From Xanthomonas chitinilytica (lineage in GTDB: Bacteria; Pseudomonadota; Gammaproteobacteria; Xanthomonadales; Xanthomonadaceae): DNA of 64,000 nucleotides. The position numbers were made by a program, and so were the translations under genes. The stretch is taken from assembly GCF_026107455.2 (NCBI RefSeq), contig NZ_JAPCHY010000008.1, positions 1-64,000 of the forward strand. The letters run 5' to 3'. This document shows, one piece after another, positions 52,027 to 64,000 of this stretch (its first letter is position 1; each line of letters begins with the position of its first letter). The notes beneath the pieces were generated by a model. The model searched no databases. It was given only the letters and a program-made list of their open reading frames with translations, and was not told the origin of the DNA.

Positions 52027-52902
52027 ATGACCGTAGAAAAGAACCAGCGCGAACTCGAAGCCGGCATCCATACCGACCTGGAGGGCCGGCTCACCTACGG
52101 GGGCTACCTGCGGCTGGACCAGCTGCTGTCGGCGCAGCAACCGCTGTCCAGCCCGCCGCACCACGACGAGATGCTGTTCATCATCCAGCACCAGACCTCG
52201 GAGCTGTGGTTGAAGCTGCTGGCGCACGAACTGCGCGCGGCCATCGTCCACCTGCAGCGCGACGAGGTCTGGCAGTGCCGCAAGGTGCTGGCGCGCGGCA
52301 AGCAGGTGCTGCGGCTGCTGACCGAGCAGTGGGCGGTGCTGGAGACGCTGACCCCGTCCGAATACATGGGCTTCCGCGACGTGCTCGGCCCGGCATCGGG
52401 CTTCCAGTCGCTGCAGTACCGCTACATCGAGTTCCTGCTGGGCAACAAGAACGCGGACATGCTCAAGGTGTTCGGCCACGACCCGCAGGGCCAGGCCACG
52501 CTGCAGGCCACGCTGCAGGCGCCGAGCCTGTACGAGGAGTTCCTGCGCTACCTGTCGCGCTTCGGCCATGCGATCCCGGCGCAGTACGCCGGCCGCGACT
52601 GGGCGCAGCCGCACGTCTCCGACGCGCTGCTGCGGCCGGTGTTCGAGCGCATCTACGAGAACACCGACCGCTACTGGCGCGAGTACGCGCTGTGCGAGGA
52701 CCTGGTGGACCTGGAGACCCAGTTCCAGCTGTGGCGCTTCCGCCACATGCGCACGGTGATGCGGGTGATCGGCTTCAAGCGCGGCACCGGCGGCTCCAGC
52801 GGCGTCGGCTTCCTCAGGCAGGCGCTGGAACTGACCTTCTTCCCGGAGCTGTTCGAGGTGCGCACCAGCGTCGGCGTGCCGCCGCCGTCGCCGCCGGCCT
52901 GA
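52027..52902 (+). CDS. kynA: tryptophan 2,3-dioxygenase
   Basis: 291 residues, standard length. Conserved segments: [34 protein letters not shown] (substrate-binding His), [16 protein letters not shown], and the heme-ligand region [24 protein letters not shown] with its histidine. It opens the indole ring of Trp to N-formylkynurenine. The ATG lies 149 bp from the nuclease start, divergently. kynB and other pathway genes are not in view. Confidence 0.95.
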   Translation: MTVEKNQRELEAGIHTDLEGRLTYGGYLRLDQLLSAQQPLSSPPHHDEMLFIIQHQTSELWLKLLAHELRAAIVHLQRDEVWQCRKVLARGKQVLRLLTEQWAVLETLTPSEYMGFRDVLGPASGFQSLQYRYIEFLLGNKNADMLKVFGHDPQGQATLQATLQAPSLYEEFLRYLSRFGHAIPAQYAGRDWAQPHVSDALLRPVFERIYENTDRYWREYALCEDLVDLETQFQLWRFRHMRTVMRVIGFKRGTGGSSGVGFLRQALELTFFPELFEVRTSVGVPPPSPPA

Positions 52903-52977
52903 GCACGGGCCGGGGTTGTCGACATCGGCCGGGGCTGGCAAGGTCGAAGCCTTTCCGGATCAGGGGAACCGCTACCG

Positions 52978-54552
<1,575 letters not shown>

Positions 54553-54572
54553 ACGGGCAACCCCCGCGGACA

Positions 54573-54643
54573 CCGCCACCACCGGCATTTGACGCCGGCG
54601 GTGGCGGTCGGTAATCCTCCCCCGGCCCCGGCATCTGCCGGGG
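54573..54643 (+). terminator. two hairpins between the AbgT and POT transporter genes
   Basis: CCGCCACCACCGGC (54573-54586) pairs with 54594-54607 with one mismatch. A second palindrome CCCCGGCATCTGCCGGGG (54626-54643) is followed by TCCGTCTTTC. The second hairpin with its T-rich tail is the better terminator candidate. Confidence 0.5.
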
Positions 54644-54679
54644 TCCGTCTTTCAACGAACGTTTCAGGGGGAATCCCGC

Positions 54680-56188
<1,509 letters not shown>

Positions 56189-56196
56189 GGCAGACG

Positions 56197-56790
56197 ATGG
56201 CGCCGGACAAGCTGATCCCCACCCTGCTGCTGGCCCTGTCGTTGGCGGCCTGTGCCCAACCTTCGGCGCCGCCGGCGGAAACCGTCCAGCCGCTGGATAC
56301 CTCGCTGCAGAAGCTGGCAGTGGCCGACACCAGCCAGCCGGTGGCGTCCGGCAACACCCCCACGGCGGCCGACATCGCCGCCGTGGCTGCGCTCAACGCC
56401 CGCTTCGACCCGGCGCGCGATCCGGCCGCGGACCTGGAGACGGCCAAGGTCGAGGCCCAGCGCGGCGGCAAGCGCATCATCGTCGACGTGGGCGGGGAGT
56501 GGTGCTCGTGGTGCCACATCCTCGACGGCTTCATCGCCGGCGATGCGGAGATCCGCAGCTTCCGCGACGCCAACTACGTGTGGATGAAGGTCAACTACAG
56601 CGAAGAGAACGAGAACCGGGCGTTCCTGGCCGCGTATCCGGAGATCAAGGGCTACCCGCACCTGTTCGTGCTCGACGGCGACGGCCGGCTGCTGCATTCG
56701 CAGTTCACCGCCGAGCTGGAGAAGGGCAAGGGCTACGACCGCGGCAAGTTCTTCGCCTTCCTCAAGGAATGGGCGCCGCCGCAGTCGTGA
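56197..56790 (+). CDS. thioredoxin-like lipoprotein
   Basis: 197 residues from the ATG at 56197, 8 bp after the POT stop. Type II signal peptide with lipobox LAAC. After a linker comes a thioredoxin-like domain with the redox CxxC in GGEWCSWCHILDGF, then DANYVWMKVNYSEEN and the cis-proline GYPHLFVLDGDG. It should sit in the cell envelope and reduce or isomerise disulfides. The tight spacing suggests cotranscription with the transporter. Confidence 0.9.
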   Translation: MAPDKLIPTLLLALSLAACAQPSAPPAETVQPLDTSLQKLAVADTSQPVASGNTPTAADIAAVAALNARFDPARDPAADLETAKVEAQRGGKRIIVDVGGEWCSWCHILDGFIAGDAEIRSFRDANYVWMKVNYSEENENRAFLAAYPEIKGYPHLFVLDGDGRLLHSQFTAELEKGKGYDRGKFFAFLKEWAPPQS

Positions 56791-56811
56791 GCGGCCGCAC
56801 CCGTGCAACCG

Positions 56812-56834
56812 ACGGCGCCGCAAGGCGCCGTTTT
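56812..56834 (+). terminator. rho-independent terminator
   Basis: ACGGCGCC (56812-56819) pairs with GGCGCCGT (56824-56831) around a GCAA tetraloop, followed by TTTT, 22 bp past the thioredoxin-like stop. Confidence 0.75.
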
Positions 56835-56975
56835 CCGTTGCGGCAAGCGCATGGCGCGTGCGGTTGCCGGGGGGCTTCATTTCCGGCGGGTGCCGCCGCT
56901 AAGTCCTAGGTGGTGTGGTCGCCGTGTCGCGAAGGCGGTGGCGGCCGGCCTTCCGCCCTTTCCCAGCGTGATCCC

Positions 56976-58100
56976 ATGGCAGCCCAGGACAACTCTCCTC
57001 CGCCCCCGCAGACCGAACTCCCGCCGGTGACCCTGCCCACGGTGGAAGCGTTGCTGGACGAAAGCGCGCCGGCGCCGGAGCAGGACGACGCCGCTTCCGC
57101 GCTGCCGCCGCGCTATCGGCTGCCGCTGGCGGCGATCCCGGACAACGCGATGCTGCAATCGGCGGCGGCACGGCTGGTGGAGCAGAAGGAGAAGATCGAC
57201 GCACTGGTCCGCGACGGCGGGCTGGCCGGATTGCTGCCGGGCGAATGGAGCGTCGGCAGCCGCGGCATCGACCTCAAGGCGTTCGTGCTGTCGGTGGTGC
57301 CGTTCGTGCCGAACGTGGCCAAGGCCGAAGCGGCCGCCGCGCGGGTGCCGCTGAAGTACCTGCTGGGCGATTCCTGGCGCTGGACCGCGGCCGAGGTGGA
57401 ATCGCCGCGGGCGCTGGCGGCCTACCTGGCCAGCGACGAACGCGGTTCGGTGGGCAACGCCGACCACGCCGAGGTCTACCTGCTGGCGCCGCTGGGAGTG
57501 TGCTGGGCGCACGAGGGCAAGAGCCGCGCCGGCTTCCTGCGCGGCATGGGGATCGAATCGATGGCGGCACGGGTGACCGCGCTGCCGTATCCACCGGCCT
57601 CGCAGCTGGCGCTGTACGCCGTGGCGGCCGATGGCGTGGCCCAGGTGTGGTGCGTGCACGAAGGGCGCAAGCTGCGGCCGCTGGCGGCGCCGTGGCTGAC
57701 GGTGCCGCTGCTCACCGCCTATGGCGTGGCCGCACCGCAGGCGTGGCCGGCGCGGTGGCCGCCGGTGGCCGAGGTGGCGGCGGAGATCGCACTGGCGCGC
57801 ACCGGCAAGGGGGCGCCGGAAGTGGATCTGGCCAAGGTGGCCGCCAAGGTCGCGCGCGATACCTCGTCCGAGGCCTGGGTGGGGACCAACCTGCTGCAGA
57901 TGCACACCTGGGTGCCGCGCTGGCGGTTCTTCCTCACCTCGTTCATCGGCCTGCCGGCGGCCTTGCTGATCATCGCCGCGCTGGCGTTGCCGGTGGACGT
58001 GGAAGCGGCGGCGGTGGCGGCCGCGCTCGGTTTCGCCGGCGGTGCCATCGCCGCGCTGGCCGCGCCGTGGATCTATGCCCGGCGCAAGCACCTGAACTGA
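56976..58100 (+). CDS. membrane protein of unknown function (374 aa)
   Basis: From the ATG at 56976. The first 60 residues are Pro/Glu rich and disordered. A soluble alpha/beta region runs to about 310 (with LKAFVLSVVPFVPNVAKAEAAAARVPLKYLLGDSWRW, read as two halves). Two membrane helices follow near the end (about 320-345 and 350-368), ending in a basic tail. No catalytic motif or family recognised. The gene is isolated, with a REP-like element after it. Confidence 0.75.
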   Translation: MAAQDNSPPPPQTELPPVTLPTVEALLDESAPAPEQDDAASALPPRYRLPLAAIPDNAMLQSAAARLVEQKEKIDALVRDGGLAGLLPGEWSVGSRGIDLKAFVLSVVPFVPNVAKAEAAAARVPLKYLLGDSWRWTAAEVESPRALAAYLASDERGSVGNADHAEVYLLAPLGVCWAHEGKSRAGFLRGMGIESMAARVTALPYPPASQLALYAVAADGVAQVWCVHEGRKLRPLAAPWLTVPLLTAYGVAAPQAWPARWPPVAEVAAEIALARTGKGAPEVDLAKVAAKVARDTSSEAWVGTNLLQMHTWVPRWRFFLTSFIGLPAALLIIAALALPVDVEAAAVAAALGFAGGAIAALAAPWIYARRKHLN

Positions 58101-58226
58101 GCGCGCCGCTGCAGTCACTGCGCGGGCGGGACGAGCGCCCCTGTGTCGCCGCCGCACCGGCGCTGTCCCGGCGATCGGTTGCCGGGTTCCGCCGCCGGCG
58201 CCTGGAAGTGGCCAACAGAACCGCAG

Positions 58227-58369
58227 CCGTCGTCCCCGCGCGGGCGGGAAGGGCCGGTCGGCAGCCGCCAGGCGGGTCGTCCAGCGACTTTCGCCCGGGA
58301 AAGACAAGGCACGGGATGACCAGGCATTCGCCTGTCGGGAAGCATCTCCCGCCTGCGCGGGGACGACGG
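58227..58369. repeat. MITE/REPIN-like element with 22-bp inverted ends
   Basis: The left arm (58227-58248) and right arm (58348-58369) match as inverted repeats at 21 of 22 positions and enclose about 99 bp without a gene. The outer core CCGTCGTCCCCGCG is shared with the short palindrome at 44251-44280. It lies between two convergent genes. Confidence 0.75.
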
Positions 58370-58384
58370 GTTCTGTCAGCCGCT

Positions 58385-58882
58385 CTAATCCGGCATCGTC
58401 ATCTGCGGCAGGCCGGCGTCGGCCAGACGGGTGATCAGCCGCTCCAGCGTCTGTTCCTCTTCCTCGGTCAGCACCGACATCAGCTTGCGGGTGATCTCCA
58501 TCACCAGCGGCGCCACCGTCTCGTAGACCTCGAACCCGGCCGCCGACAGCGCCAGCACCGAGCGGCGTCGATCGTCGCCGTGGGTTTCACGGCGGATGAA
58601 GCCGCGCTCCAGTAGCCTGGCCACCGCGCGGCTGACGGCTACCTTGTCCATCGCCGTGCGGTCGGAGACCTCGCTGGCCGAGGAGCCCGGATACAGCGCC
58701 AGGATCGTGATCACCCGCCATTCGGGGATCGACAGCCCGTAGCGGTCGCCATACAGCTTGGCGATGTTGCTGCTGACCCGGTTGGACAGCACGCTGATGC
58801 GATAGGGCAGGAACTGCTCCAGGTCGAGCAGCACATGCGAGGCACGGATGCTGGTGGAGCGGCTGGGATCGGGCGTGCTCAT
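58385..58882 (-). CDS. MarR family transcriptional regulator
   Basis: 165 residues from the ATG at 58882. Winged helix: YGLSIPEWRVITILALYPGS, DRTAMDKVAVSRAVARLLERGFI, and the wing RRETHGDDRRRSVLALSAAG. The gene is divergent from hpd, with 129 bp between the starts and a near palindrome in that gap. I infer that it controls homogentisate pathway genes, and itself, in response to an aromatic ligand. Confidence 0.92.
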   Translation of the reverse strand: MSTPDPSRSTSIRASHVLLDLEQFLPYRISVLSNRVSSNIAKLYGDRYGLSIPEWRVITILALYPGSSASEVSDRTAMDKVAVSRAVARLLERGFIRRETHGDDRRRSVLALSAAGFEVYETVAPLVMEITRKLMSVLTEEEEQTLERLITRLADAGLPQMTMPD

Positions 58883-58904
58883 GTTGCGGTGCACCTTGAT
58901 GGTG

Positions 58905-58918
58905 GTTTCATATGTAAC
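58905..58918. promoter_or_regulatory. candidate MarR operator
   Basis: GTTTCATATGTAAC is a 14-bp palindrome with one mismatched pair, in the AT-rich gap between the divergent MarR gene and hpd. Its size and position fit a MarR binding site that would act on both promoters. Not tested. Confidence 0.5.
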
Positions 58919-59011
58919 TATAAACCCTCGGTCCTGACCCGCCCATTCTCGCGAGTCTTTCTTCTGCCCGCACCTGGTTTTTCCGATGCGGCAACGCTTC
59001 TGGAGGCGAAC

Positions 59012-60127
59012 ATGAACACCCAACTCGATTCCGCATCGCACGCGCCGAACCCGGGCATGCAGGTCACCACCTTCGAAAACCCGATGGGCATCGATGGTTT
59101 CGAGTTCGTGGAATTCGCCGCCCCGGCCGGCCGCGGCGGCGAACTGCACGACTACTTCCGCAAGATGGGCTTCACCGCGGTGCTGCGCCACAAGCAGCGC
59201 GCCATCACCGTCTATCGCCAGGGCGGGGTGAACTTCCTGGTCAACGAGGAGCCGGATTCGTTCGCCGCCGATTTCGCCAAGGCCCACGGCCCGAGCGCCT
59301 GCGGCTTCGCCATCCGCTTCTCGCACCCGGCTGCCGGAGTGCTGGAGAAGGCCGTGGCCAATGGCGCCGAAGTGGTCGCGCACAAGGCCGACAGCAAGGC
59401 CGTGGCCGCGCCGGTGATCAAGGGCATCGGCGACTGCATGCTGTACCTGGTGGACCGCTACGGCGCGGCCGGCAGCATCTACGACGGCGACTACGAGCCG
59501 ATCGAGGGCGCCGACCAGAACCCGGTCGGGTTCGGCCTGACCTTCATCGACCACCTGACCCACAACCTGTACCTGGGCAACATGCAGCAGTGGTCGGACT
59601 ACTACGAGCGGCTGTTCAACTTCCGCGAGATCCGCTACTTCGACATCAAGGGCGCCAAGACCGGGCTGGTGTCCAAGGCGATGACCGCGCCGGACGGCAT
59701 CGTGCGCATCCCGCTCAACGAATCGTCCGACCCCAAGAGCCAGATCAACGAGTACCTGGACGCCTACAACGGCGAAGGCATCCAGCACATCGCCTGCTTC
59801 ACCGAGAACATCTACGACACCGTCGAGGCGATGCGCGCCCAGGGCGTGGAGTTCCTGGACACCCCGGACACCTACTTCGACGTGGTCGACCTGCGCATCC
59901 CCGACAACGGCGAGGACGTGCCGCGCCTGCGCAGGAACAAGATCCTGATCGACGCCGACCCGGAGACCAAGCAGCGCAAGCTGCTGCAGATATTCACCCA
60001 GAACTGCATCGGCCCGATCTTCTTCGAGATCATCCAGCGCAAGGGCAACGAGGGCTTCGGCGAAGGCAACTTCCAGGCGCTGTTCGAGTCCATCGAGCGC
60101 GACCAGATTAAGCGCGGCGTGCTGTAG
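59012..60127 (+). CDS. hpd: 4-hydroxyphenylpyruvate dioxygenase
   Basis: 371 residues from the ATG at 59012 with TGGAGG 7 nt upstream. The iron ligands are visible in FIDHLTHNLY (His), GIQHIACFT (His) and FFEIIQRKG (Glu). The segment GEGNFQALFESIERDQ at the end is the usual C-terminal gate helix. It converts 4-hydroxyphenylpyruvate, from tyrosine, to homogentisate. hmgA follows about 490 bp on, with one gene between. Confidence 0.95.
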   Translation: MNTQLDSASHAPNPGMQVTTFENPMGIDGFEFVEFAAPAGRGGELHDYFRKMGFTAVLRHKQRAITVYRQGGVNFLVNEEPDSFAADFAKAHGPSACGFAIRFSHPAAGVLEKAVANGAEVVAHKADSKAVAAPVIKGIGDCMLYLVDRYGAAGSIYDGDYEPIEGADQNPVGFGLTFIDHLTHNLYLGNMQQWSDYYERLFNFREIRYFDIKGAKTGLVSKAMTAPDGIVRIPLNESSDPKSQINEYLDAYNGEGIQHIACFTENIYDTVEAMRAQGVEFLDTPDTYFDVVDLRIPDNGEDVPRLRRNKILIDADPETKQRKLLQIFTQNCIGPIFFEIIQRKGNEGFGEGNFQALFESIERDQIKRGVL

Positions 60128-60154
60128 GGCTTGGCCCGAAGCTTTTGCTTGAAA

Positions 60155-60192
60155 GCCCCTCTCCCTGCGGGAGAGGGGTTGGGGTGAGGGGC
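60155..60192. repeat. inverted repeat, left copy, flanking the DUF559 gene
   Basis: The palindrome CCCCTCTCCC-TGC-GGGAGAGGGG (60156-60178) continues as TTGGGGTGAGGGGC. A copy in opposite orientation lies at 60563-60600, on the other side of the DUF559 gene. Confidence 0.8.
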
Positions 60193-60208
60193 AGGAGGCA
60201 CAGCAACG

Positions 60209-60604
60209 GTGAACCATCATCGACCACCAATGGCCACCATTGCACTGGAGCGTGCGCGAGAGCTGCGCGCGCGTTCCACCGACGCCGAACGCAAGTTGTG
60301 GGACATGCTGCGTGGTGGGCAACTGGACGGATTGAAGTTCCGCCGCCAGCACCCCATCCCGCCCTACACCGTGGATTTCTTTTGCGCATCGCTGGGGCTG
60401 GTGATCGAATTGGACGGTTCCCAGCACACCGAGGAAAGTGACCGGGCGCGCACCCGGTATCTGCAATCGAAGGGCCTCACCGTCCTGCGCTTCTGGGACA
60501 GCGAGGTTTTGACCCAAACCGAGGCGGTGGCCGAAGCGATCTTGAAGGCTGCGGCCTCCGTTTCCCCTTACCCCAACCCCTCTCCCGTGGGGAGAGGGGC
60601 TTGA
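60209..60604 (+). CDS. DUF559 family endonuclease-like protein (131 aa)
   Basis: The GTG at 60209 has AGGAGG about 9 nt upstream; an ATG at 60230 is an alternative. The core is a very-short-patch-repair-like fold: [38 protein letters not shown], then [17 protein letters not shown] and [13 protein letters not shown]. The last 14 residues ([11 protein letters not shown] end) are translated from the flanking repeat. DUF559 proteins are related to Vsr and type II restriction endonucleases. It splits hpd from hmgA and is bracketed by inverted repeats. Confidence 0.85.
   Translation: MNHHRPPMATIALERARELRARSTDAERKLWDMLRGGQLDGLKFRRQHPIPPYTVDFFCASLGLVIELDGSQHTEESDRARTRYLQSKGLTVLRFWDSEVLTQTEAVAEAILKAAASVSPYPNPSPVGRGA
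60563..60600. repeat. inverted repeat, right copy, flanking the DUF559 gene
   Basis: Contains the palindrome CCCCTCTCCC-GTG-GGGAGAGGGG (60577-60599) preceded by CCTTACCCCAA, the mirror image of 60155-60192. It encodes the C-terminus of the DUF559 protein and lies just before hmgA. Confidence 0.8.
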
Positions 60605-60615
60605 AGGCACCCGTC

Positions 60616-61914
60616 ATGAACAACGTCACCGATAATCGCTACATGACCGGCTTCGGCAACGAGTTCGCCACCGAGGCCGTGCCCGGCACGCTGCCGGTGG
60701 GGCAGAACTCGCCGCAGCGGGTGGCCCATGGGCTGTATGCCGAGCAGCTGACCGGCACCGCGTTCACCGCCCCGCGCGGCAGCAACCGCCGCAGCTGGCT
60801 GTACCGCATCCGCCCGGCGGTGGCGCACGGCGAGTTCGTTCCATTCGCCCAGCCGCGCCTGCACGGCGACTTCGGCCAGGGCGCGGTCTCGCCGAACCAG
60901 CTGCGCTGGAACCCGCTGCCGCTGCCCGAGGTGCCCACCGACTTCGTCGAGGGGCTGTTCACCATGGGCGGCAACGGCTCGCCCGACGCCCATGCCGGCG
61001 TCGCCATCCACCTGTACGCGGCCAACGCCGACATGCGCGGGCGCTATTTCTATGACGCCGACGGCGAACTGCTGATCGTGCCGCAGCTGGGCCGGCTGCG
61101 GCTGCTCACCGAACTGGGCGTGATCGAGATCGAACCGCAGCAGATCGCGGTGATCCCGCGCGGCGTGCGCTTCCGCGTCGAGCTGCCCGACGGTCAGGCC
61201 CGCGGCTACGTGTGCGAGAACTTCGGCGCGCTGTTGAAACTGCCCGACCTGGGACCGATCGGCAGCAACGGCCTGGCCAATCCGCGCGACTTCGAGACGC
61301 CGCAGGCCGCGTACGAGGACCTGCAGGGCGGGTTCGAACTGGTCGCCAAGTTCTGCGGCCAGCTGTGGCGCGCCGACATCGACCACTCGCCGCTGGATGT
61401 GGTCGGCTGGCACGGCAACTACGCGCCGTACCGCTACGACCTGCGCCGCTTCAACACCATCGGCTCGATCAGCTTCGACCATCCGGACCCGTCGATCTTC
61501 CTGGTACTGCATTCGCCCAGCGACACGCCCGGCACCAGCAACATGGATTTCGCCATCTTCCCGCCGCGCTGGCTGGTGGCGCAGCACACCTTCCGCCCGC
61601 CGTGGTTCCACCGCAACATCGCCAGCGAGTTCATGGGCCTGATCCACGGCGCCTACGACGCCAAGGCCGAGGGCTTCGTCCCCGGCGGCGCCTCGCTGCA
61701 CAACTGCATGAGCGGCCACGGCCCGGACGCGGCCACGTTCGAGAAGGCATCCAACGCCGACCTGGGCAGGCCGGACGTGATCGCCGACACCATGGCCTTC
61801 ATGTTCGAGACCCGCGGTGTGATCCGCCCCACCGCGCAGGCGATGGACGCGGCGCACCGCCAGCGCGACTACCAGGCCTGTTGGGGCGGGTTGGAAAGGC
61901 ACTTCCCGGGCTGA
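60616..61914 (+). CDS. hmgA: homogentisate 1,2-dioxygenase
   Basis: 432 residues from the ATG at 60616 (a TTG at 60601 is possible). The N-terminus [13 protein letters not shown], the cupin part with [15 protein letters not shown], the iron-site helix [16 protein letters not shown] and the final [15 protein letters not shown] are typical. It opens the homogentisate ring to maleylacetoacetate. The next steps (maiA, fahA) are not in the window. Confidence 0.94.
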   Translation: MNNVTDNRYMTGFGNEFATEAVPGTLPVGQNSPQRVAHGLYAEQLTGTAFTAPRGSNRRSWLYRIRPAVAHGEFVPFAQPRLHGDFGQGAVSPNQLRWNPLPLPEVPTDFVEGLFTMGGNGSPDAHAGVAIHLYAANADMRGRYFYDADGELLIVPQLGRLRLLTELGVIEIEPQQIAVIPRGVRFRVELPDGQARGYVCENFGALLKLPDLGPIGSNGLANPRDFETPQAAYEDLQGGFELVAKFCGQLWRADIDHSPLDVVGWHGNYAPYRYDLRRFNTIGSISFDHPDPSIFLVLHSPSDTPGTSNMDFAIFPPRWLVAQHTFRPPWFHRNIASEFMGLIHGAYDAKAEGFVPGGASLHNCMSGHGPDAATFEKASNADLGRPDVIADTMAFMFETRGVIRPTAQAMDAAHRQRDYQACWGGLERHFPG

Positions 61915-62556
61915 GCCGGGCGCTCAACCGCAAGGCGGCTTTGGCTGTGGAGAGCTCCGGATCCTTCGGCCGGTGGCGCGCGTCGTTGGGCATGGTGCTG
62001 TTGCCAATGATGATGGTGGCTGGTGACGTTGCCGCCGTCTTTGTCATTGGTCTGTTCATAAATGTGAAAGAGTCGAAACGCGGGCGTGGTCCCGCGAGGC
62101 GGGTTTGTGGGGTCTGGACCATGCGTTGACTTCCCGTTGGCGGGTTGCTGAAAAGCTGCCAACGATCCATGCCACCCGTGTGGCCCCCTTCCGATCGACG
62201 TGCCCGGGATGTTGAAAGTTTGGCCCGGCCAACCTCCTGCTCGATCATGGGAGGCCGGTCGTGCCGGCCAACGGTGGTCGCCGTCCTGCCCCTGGCAATG
62301 CGACGGGAGCCGCCCGCCCTGTCCGGTTTCCCGTCCTTGCCCGGCGCGGGCCGCAATCCTCTTTTGTGCGCAGATTGGCTGCCGTGATGCAAGGCCGCTT
62401 CGGCATGGATTTGCCTCTTTGTTTAACTCCGCTTTAATTTTTTGCCAAGGGTGGATAGCATCGGTCGCGGCCTTGCCGAGTTTTGGTGTCCCTTTTGACG
62501 CCACCGGAGGGTTGACCCCCCAGCGGATCAATGTACGACCCACTTAGGAGAGAGAG
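61915..62556. other. gene-free region before the last TonB receptor
   Basis: About 640 bp. No frame looks like protein. An AT-rich segment (62417-62442, TTGTTTAACTCCGCTTTAA and T-rich bases) is the likely promoter region of the receptor gene, with a long 5' leader of about 100 bp. No hairpin of a known riboswitch is recognised. Confidence 0.45.
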
Positions 62557-64000
62557 ATGAGACTCAAGAGAAGCAAGCTGCGCGATGCAATCATCGTATC
62601 GCTGGCTGTCGGTACCTTCACGGCCGCTGGCATGAGTGCCGCGATGGCACAGGACGCAGGCCAGACCGACTCCCAGGCTACCAATCTCGACACCGTCACC
62701 GTCACCGGCTCGCGCATCAAGAGCCAGACAATGACCGAATCGGCGCCGGTCATGGAAATCAGTGCCGAGGAATTCAAGCAGTTCGGCGCCACCACGGTCG
62801 AAGACCTGGTCAACCAGTACCCACAGGTTGACCTGAATTTCGACAACTTCGCCAACAACGGTTCCTACGGCCATGCCTACGTCTCCCTGCGCAAGCTCGG
62901 GCCGGAGCGCACGCTGACCCTCGTCAACGGCCGCCGCCTGCCGGCCAGCCGCAACGAAATCACCGACACCTCGATCATCCCGGCCGCATTGATCAAGCGC
63001 GTGGACATCCTGACCGGCGGTGCTTCGGCAATCTATGGCGCGGACGCCGTGGCCGGCGTGGTCAACTTCGTGCTCGACGATAAGTTCGAGGGCGTCAGCC
63101 TCAACTACGGCTATTCCGCCTACCAGCACAACAACGACAACAAGGCCCTGCAGGAACTCAACGAAGAGGCCGGCTTCCCCTATCCGACGGGAAATTCCGG
63201 CTTCGACGGCATCAGCCGCAACGCCGATCTCGTCATCGGCAGCAGCTTCGCCGGCAACCGCGGCCACGCTGTGGGCTGGCTGACCTGGCGCGAAAACGAC
63301 GCCCTGTATCAGGGCCAGCGTGACTACTCGGCCTGTTCGGTGTGGTACGACTGGCCGGAGTGCGGTGGCTCCGGCACTGCCAACCCGGGTCGCTTCACCG
63401 TCAACGAATACGCCAATGGCGCGGTGGTTCCGTGGCCCACCGGCACCAACGCCAACTACGTCTACAACGGCAGCGGCTACGAGAACGGCCTGCCGATCTA
63501 CAACTACGCGCCGATCAACTTCTACCAGCGCCCGGACAAGCGCGTGACTGCCGGCTTCGCCGCCAGCTATGAAATCAACGACAACTTCACGCCCTACATC
63601 GAGGCGATGTTCCTCGAGCGTCGTTCGGAAATGCAGATCGCCGAGTCCGGCGCGTTCGGCGTGCCGGTCAACATGGACTGCACCAACCCGCTGATCGGCA
63701 GCCTCTGCGCCGACGCCGGCGTCACCACCGACCAGGCCCGCATCACCCTGTGGAAGCGCAACGTGGAAGGCGGCCCGCGCATCCACCTGAGCGATGACAG
63801 CACCTACCGCTTCACCGCCGGTGTGAAGGGCATGATTCTCGACTCGTCGTGGACGTACGACATCTCGGGCGTGACCGGCCGCACCAAGACCATCGACATC
63901 GGCAAGAACGACTTCCTGATCACCCGCATCGCCTCCGCCGCGACGGGCTGCAACGACCCGGTCTACGGCACCTTCCCGGGCTGCACGCTGTGGGATATCT
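62557..64000 (+). CDS. TonB-dependent receptor, N-terminal part
   Basis: The ATG at 62557 follows TTAGGAGAG. At least 481 residues are in the window, and the gene runs off the right edge. Signal peptide (residues 1-32, ending AAMAQ), TonB box DTVTVTGSRI, then the plug with VMEISAEEFKQFG, LVNQYPQVD, TLTLVNGRRLP and TGGASAIYGADAVAGVVNFVLD. Barrel strands then begin. The family resembles Xanthomonas receptors for oligosaccharides or peptides. The substrate cannot be told. Confidence 0.93.
   Translation, partial: MRLKRSKLRDAIIVSLAVGTFTAAGMSAAMAQDAGQTDSQATNLDTVTVTGSRIKSQTMTESAPVMEISAEEFKQFGATTVEDLVNQYPQVDLNFDNFANNGSYGHAYVSLRKLGPERTLTLVNGRRLPASRNEITDTSIIPAALIKRVDILTGGASAIYGADAVAGVVNFVLDDKFEGVSLNYGYSAYQHNNDNKALQELNEEAGFPYPTGNSGFDGISRNADLVIGSSFAGNRGHAVGWLTWRENDALYQGQRDYSACSVWYDWPECGGSGTANPGRFTVNEYANGAVVPWPTGTNANYVYNGSGYENGLPIYNYAPINFYQRPDKRVTAGFAASYEINDNFTPYIEAMFLERRSEMQIAESGAFGVPVNMDCTNPLIGSLCADAGVTTDQARITLWKRNVEGGPRIHLSDDSTYRFTAGVKGMILDSSWTYDISGVTGRTKTIDIGKNDFLITRIASAATGCNDPVYGTFPGCTLWDI

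Noticed and set aside
48307-52941. A 1544-residue leftward frame in another phase of the nuclease gene
   Set aside because: It is rich in Arg, Gln and Pro and has no domain. The nuclease frame has clear motifs.

Overview
The window looks like a piece of a high-GC gammaproteobacterial chromosome from the family Xanthomonadaceae (Pseudoxanthomonas, Stenotrophomonas or Lysobacter relatives). The reasons are the gene content (TonB-dependent receptors, OpgB, branched-chain 2-oxo acid dehydrogenase, tryptophan dioxygenase, homogentisate pathway), the very high GC of the housekeeping part and the attC type. The genus cannot be fixed from the sequence alone. No rRNA, tRNA, CRISPR array or replication origin was seen.

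Positions 1 to about 6610 are an integron gene-cassette array. Eleven attC sites of about 60 bp (one of 112 bp) separate small cassettes whose genes all read leftward. GC is clearly lower than in the rest. The left edge is an IS3-family element that has cut into the last visible cassette gene. No integron integrase is visible at the right (attI-proximal) edge, so within this window the array is an orphan attC cluster. Most cassettes encode unknown small proteins. Exceptions are an LRR-like protein, a HEAT-like helical repeat protein, a DUF695-type protein, and a two-gene cassette (4677-6080) with a ThsB/MTH538-type TIR protein translationally coupled to a caspase-like protease. That pair has the composition of a caspase-effector (type IV) Thoeris anti-phage system and is the most interesting object here.

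Positions 6.6-24.7 kb are ordinary chromosome with many short single genes: an alpha/beta hydrolase, a membrane-anchored M23 peptidase, a lipoprotein, a metal-dependent amidohydrolase, a Fur-box-preceded TonB siderophore receptor, UBP zinc finger, DUF5996, pirin, DUF1428, a hydroxynitrile-lyase-like cupin, DUF6165, DUF1456, an FAD oxidoreductase and a lipocalin. One secreted SnoaL-like gene is interrupted by a stop codon.

Positions 24.9-44 kb carry envelope and regulatory genes: FUSC transporter, DUF3772-type mechanosensitive channel, OpgB, an ABC1/UbiB kinase-like protein, DUF808, an ECF sigma factor with a coupled membrane partner, a GGDEF diguanylate cyclase, SDR, MntR, MAPEG and several small enzymes.

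Positions 44-64 kb are metabolic. They hold a bkd operon (E1alpha, E1beta, an SH3-like protein, E2), a large secreted ExeM/NucH-type nuclease, tryptophan 2,3-dioxygenase, AbgT and POT transporters, a thioredoxin-like lipoprotein, and a MarR regulator divergent from 4-hydroxyphenylpyruvate dioxygenase. Homogentisate dioxygenase follows, with a DUF559 nuclease bracketed by inverted repeats between the two dioxygenase genes. The window ends inside a second TonB-dependent receptor. Together the aromatic amino acid genes (kynA, hpd, hmgA), the bkd genes and the peptide transporter suggest a protein- and peptide-degrading lifestyle.
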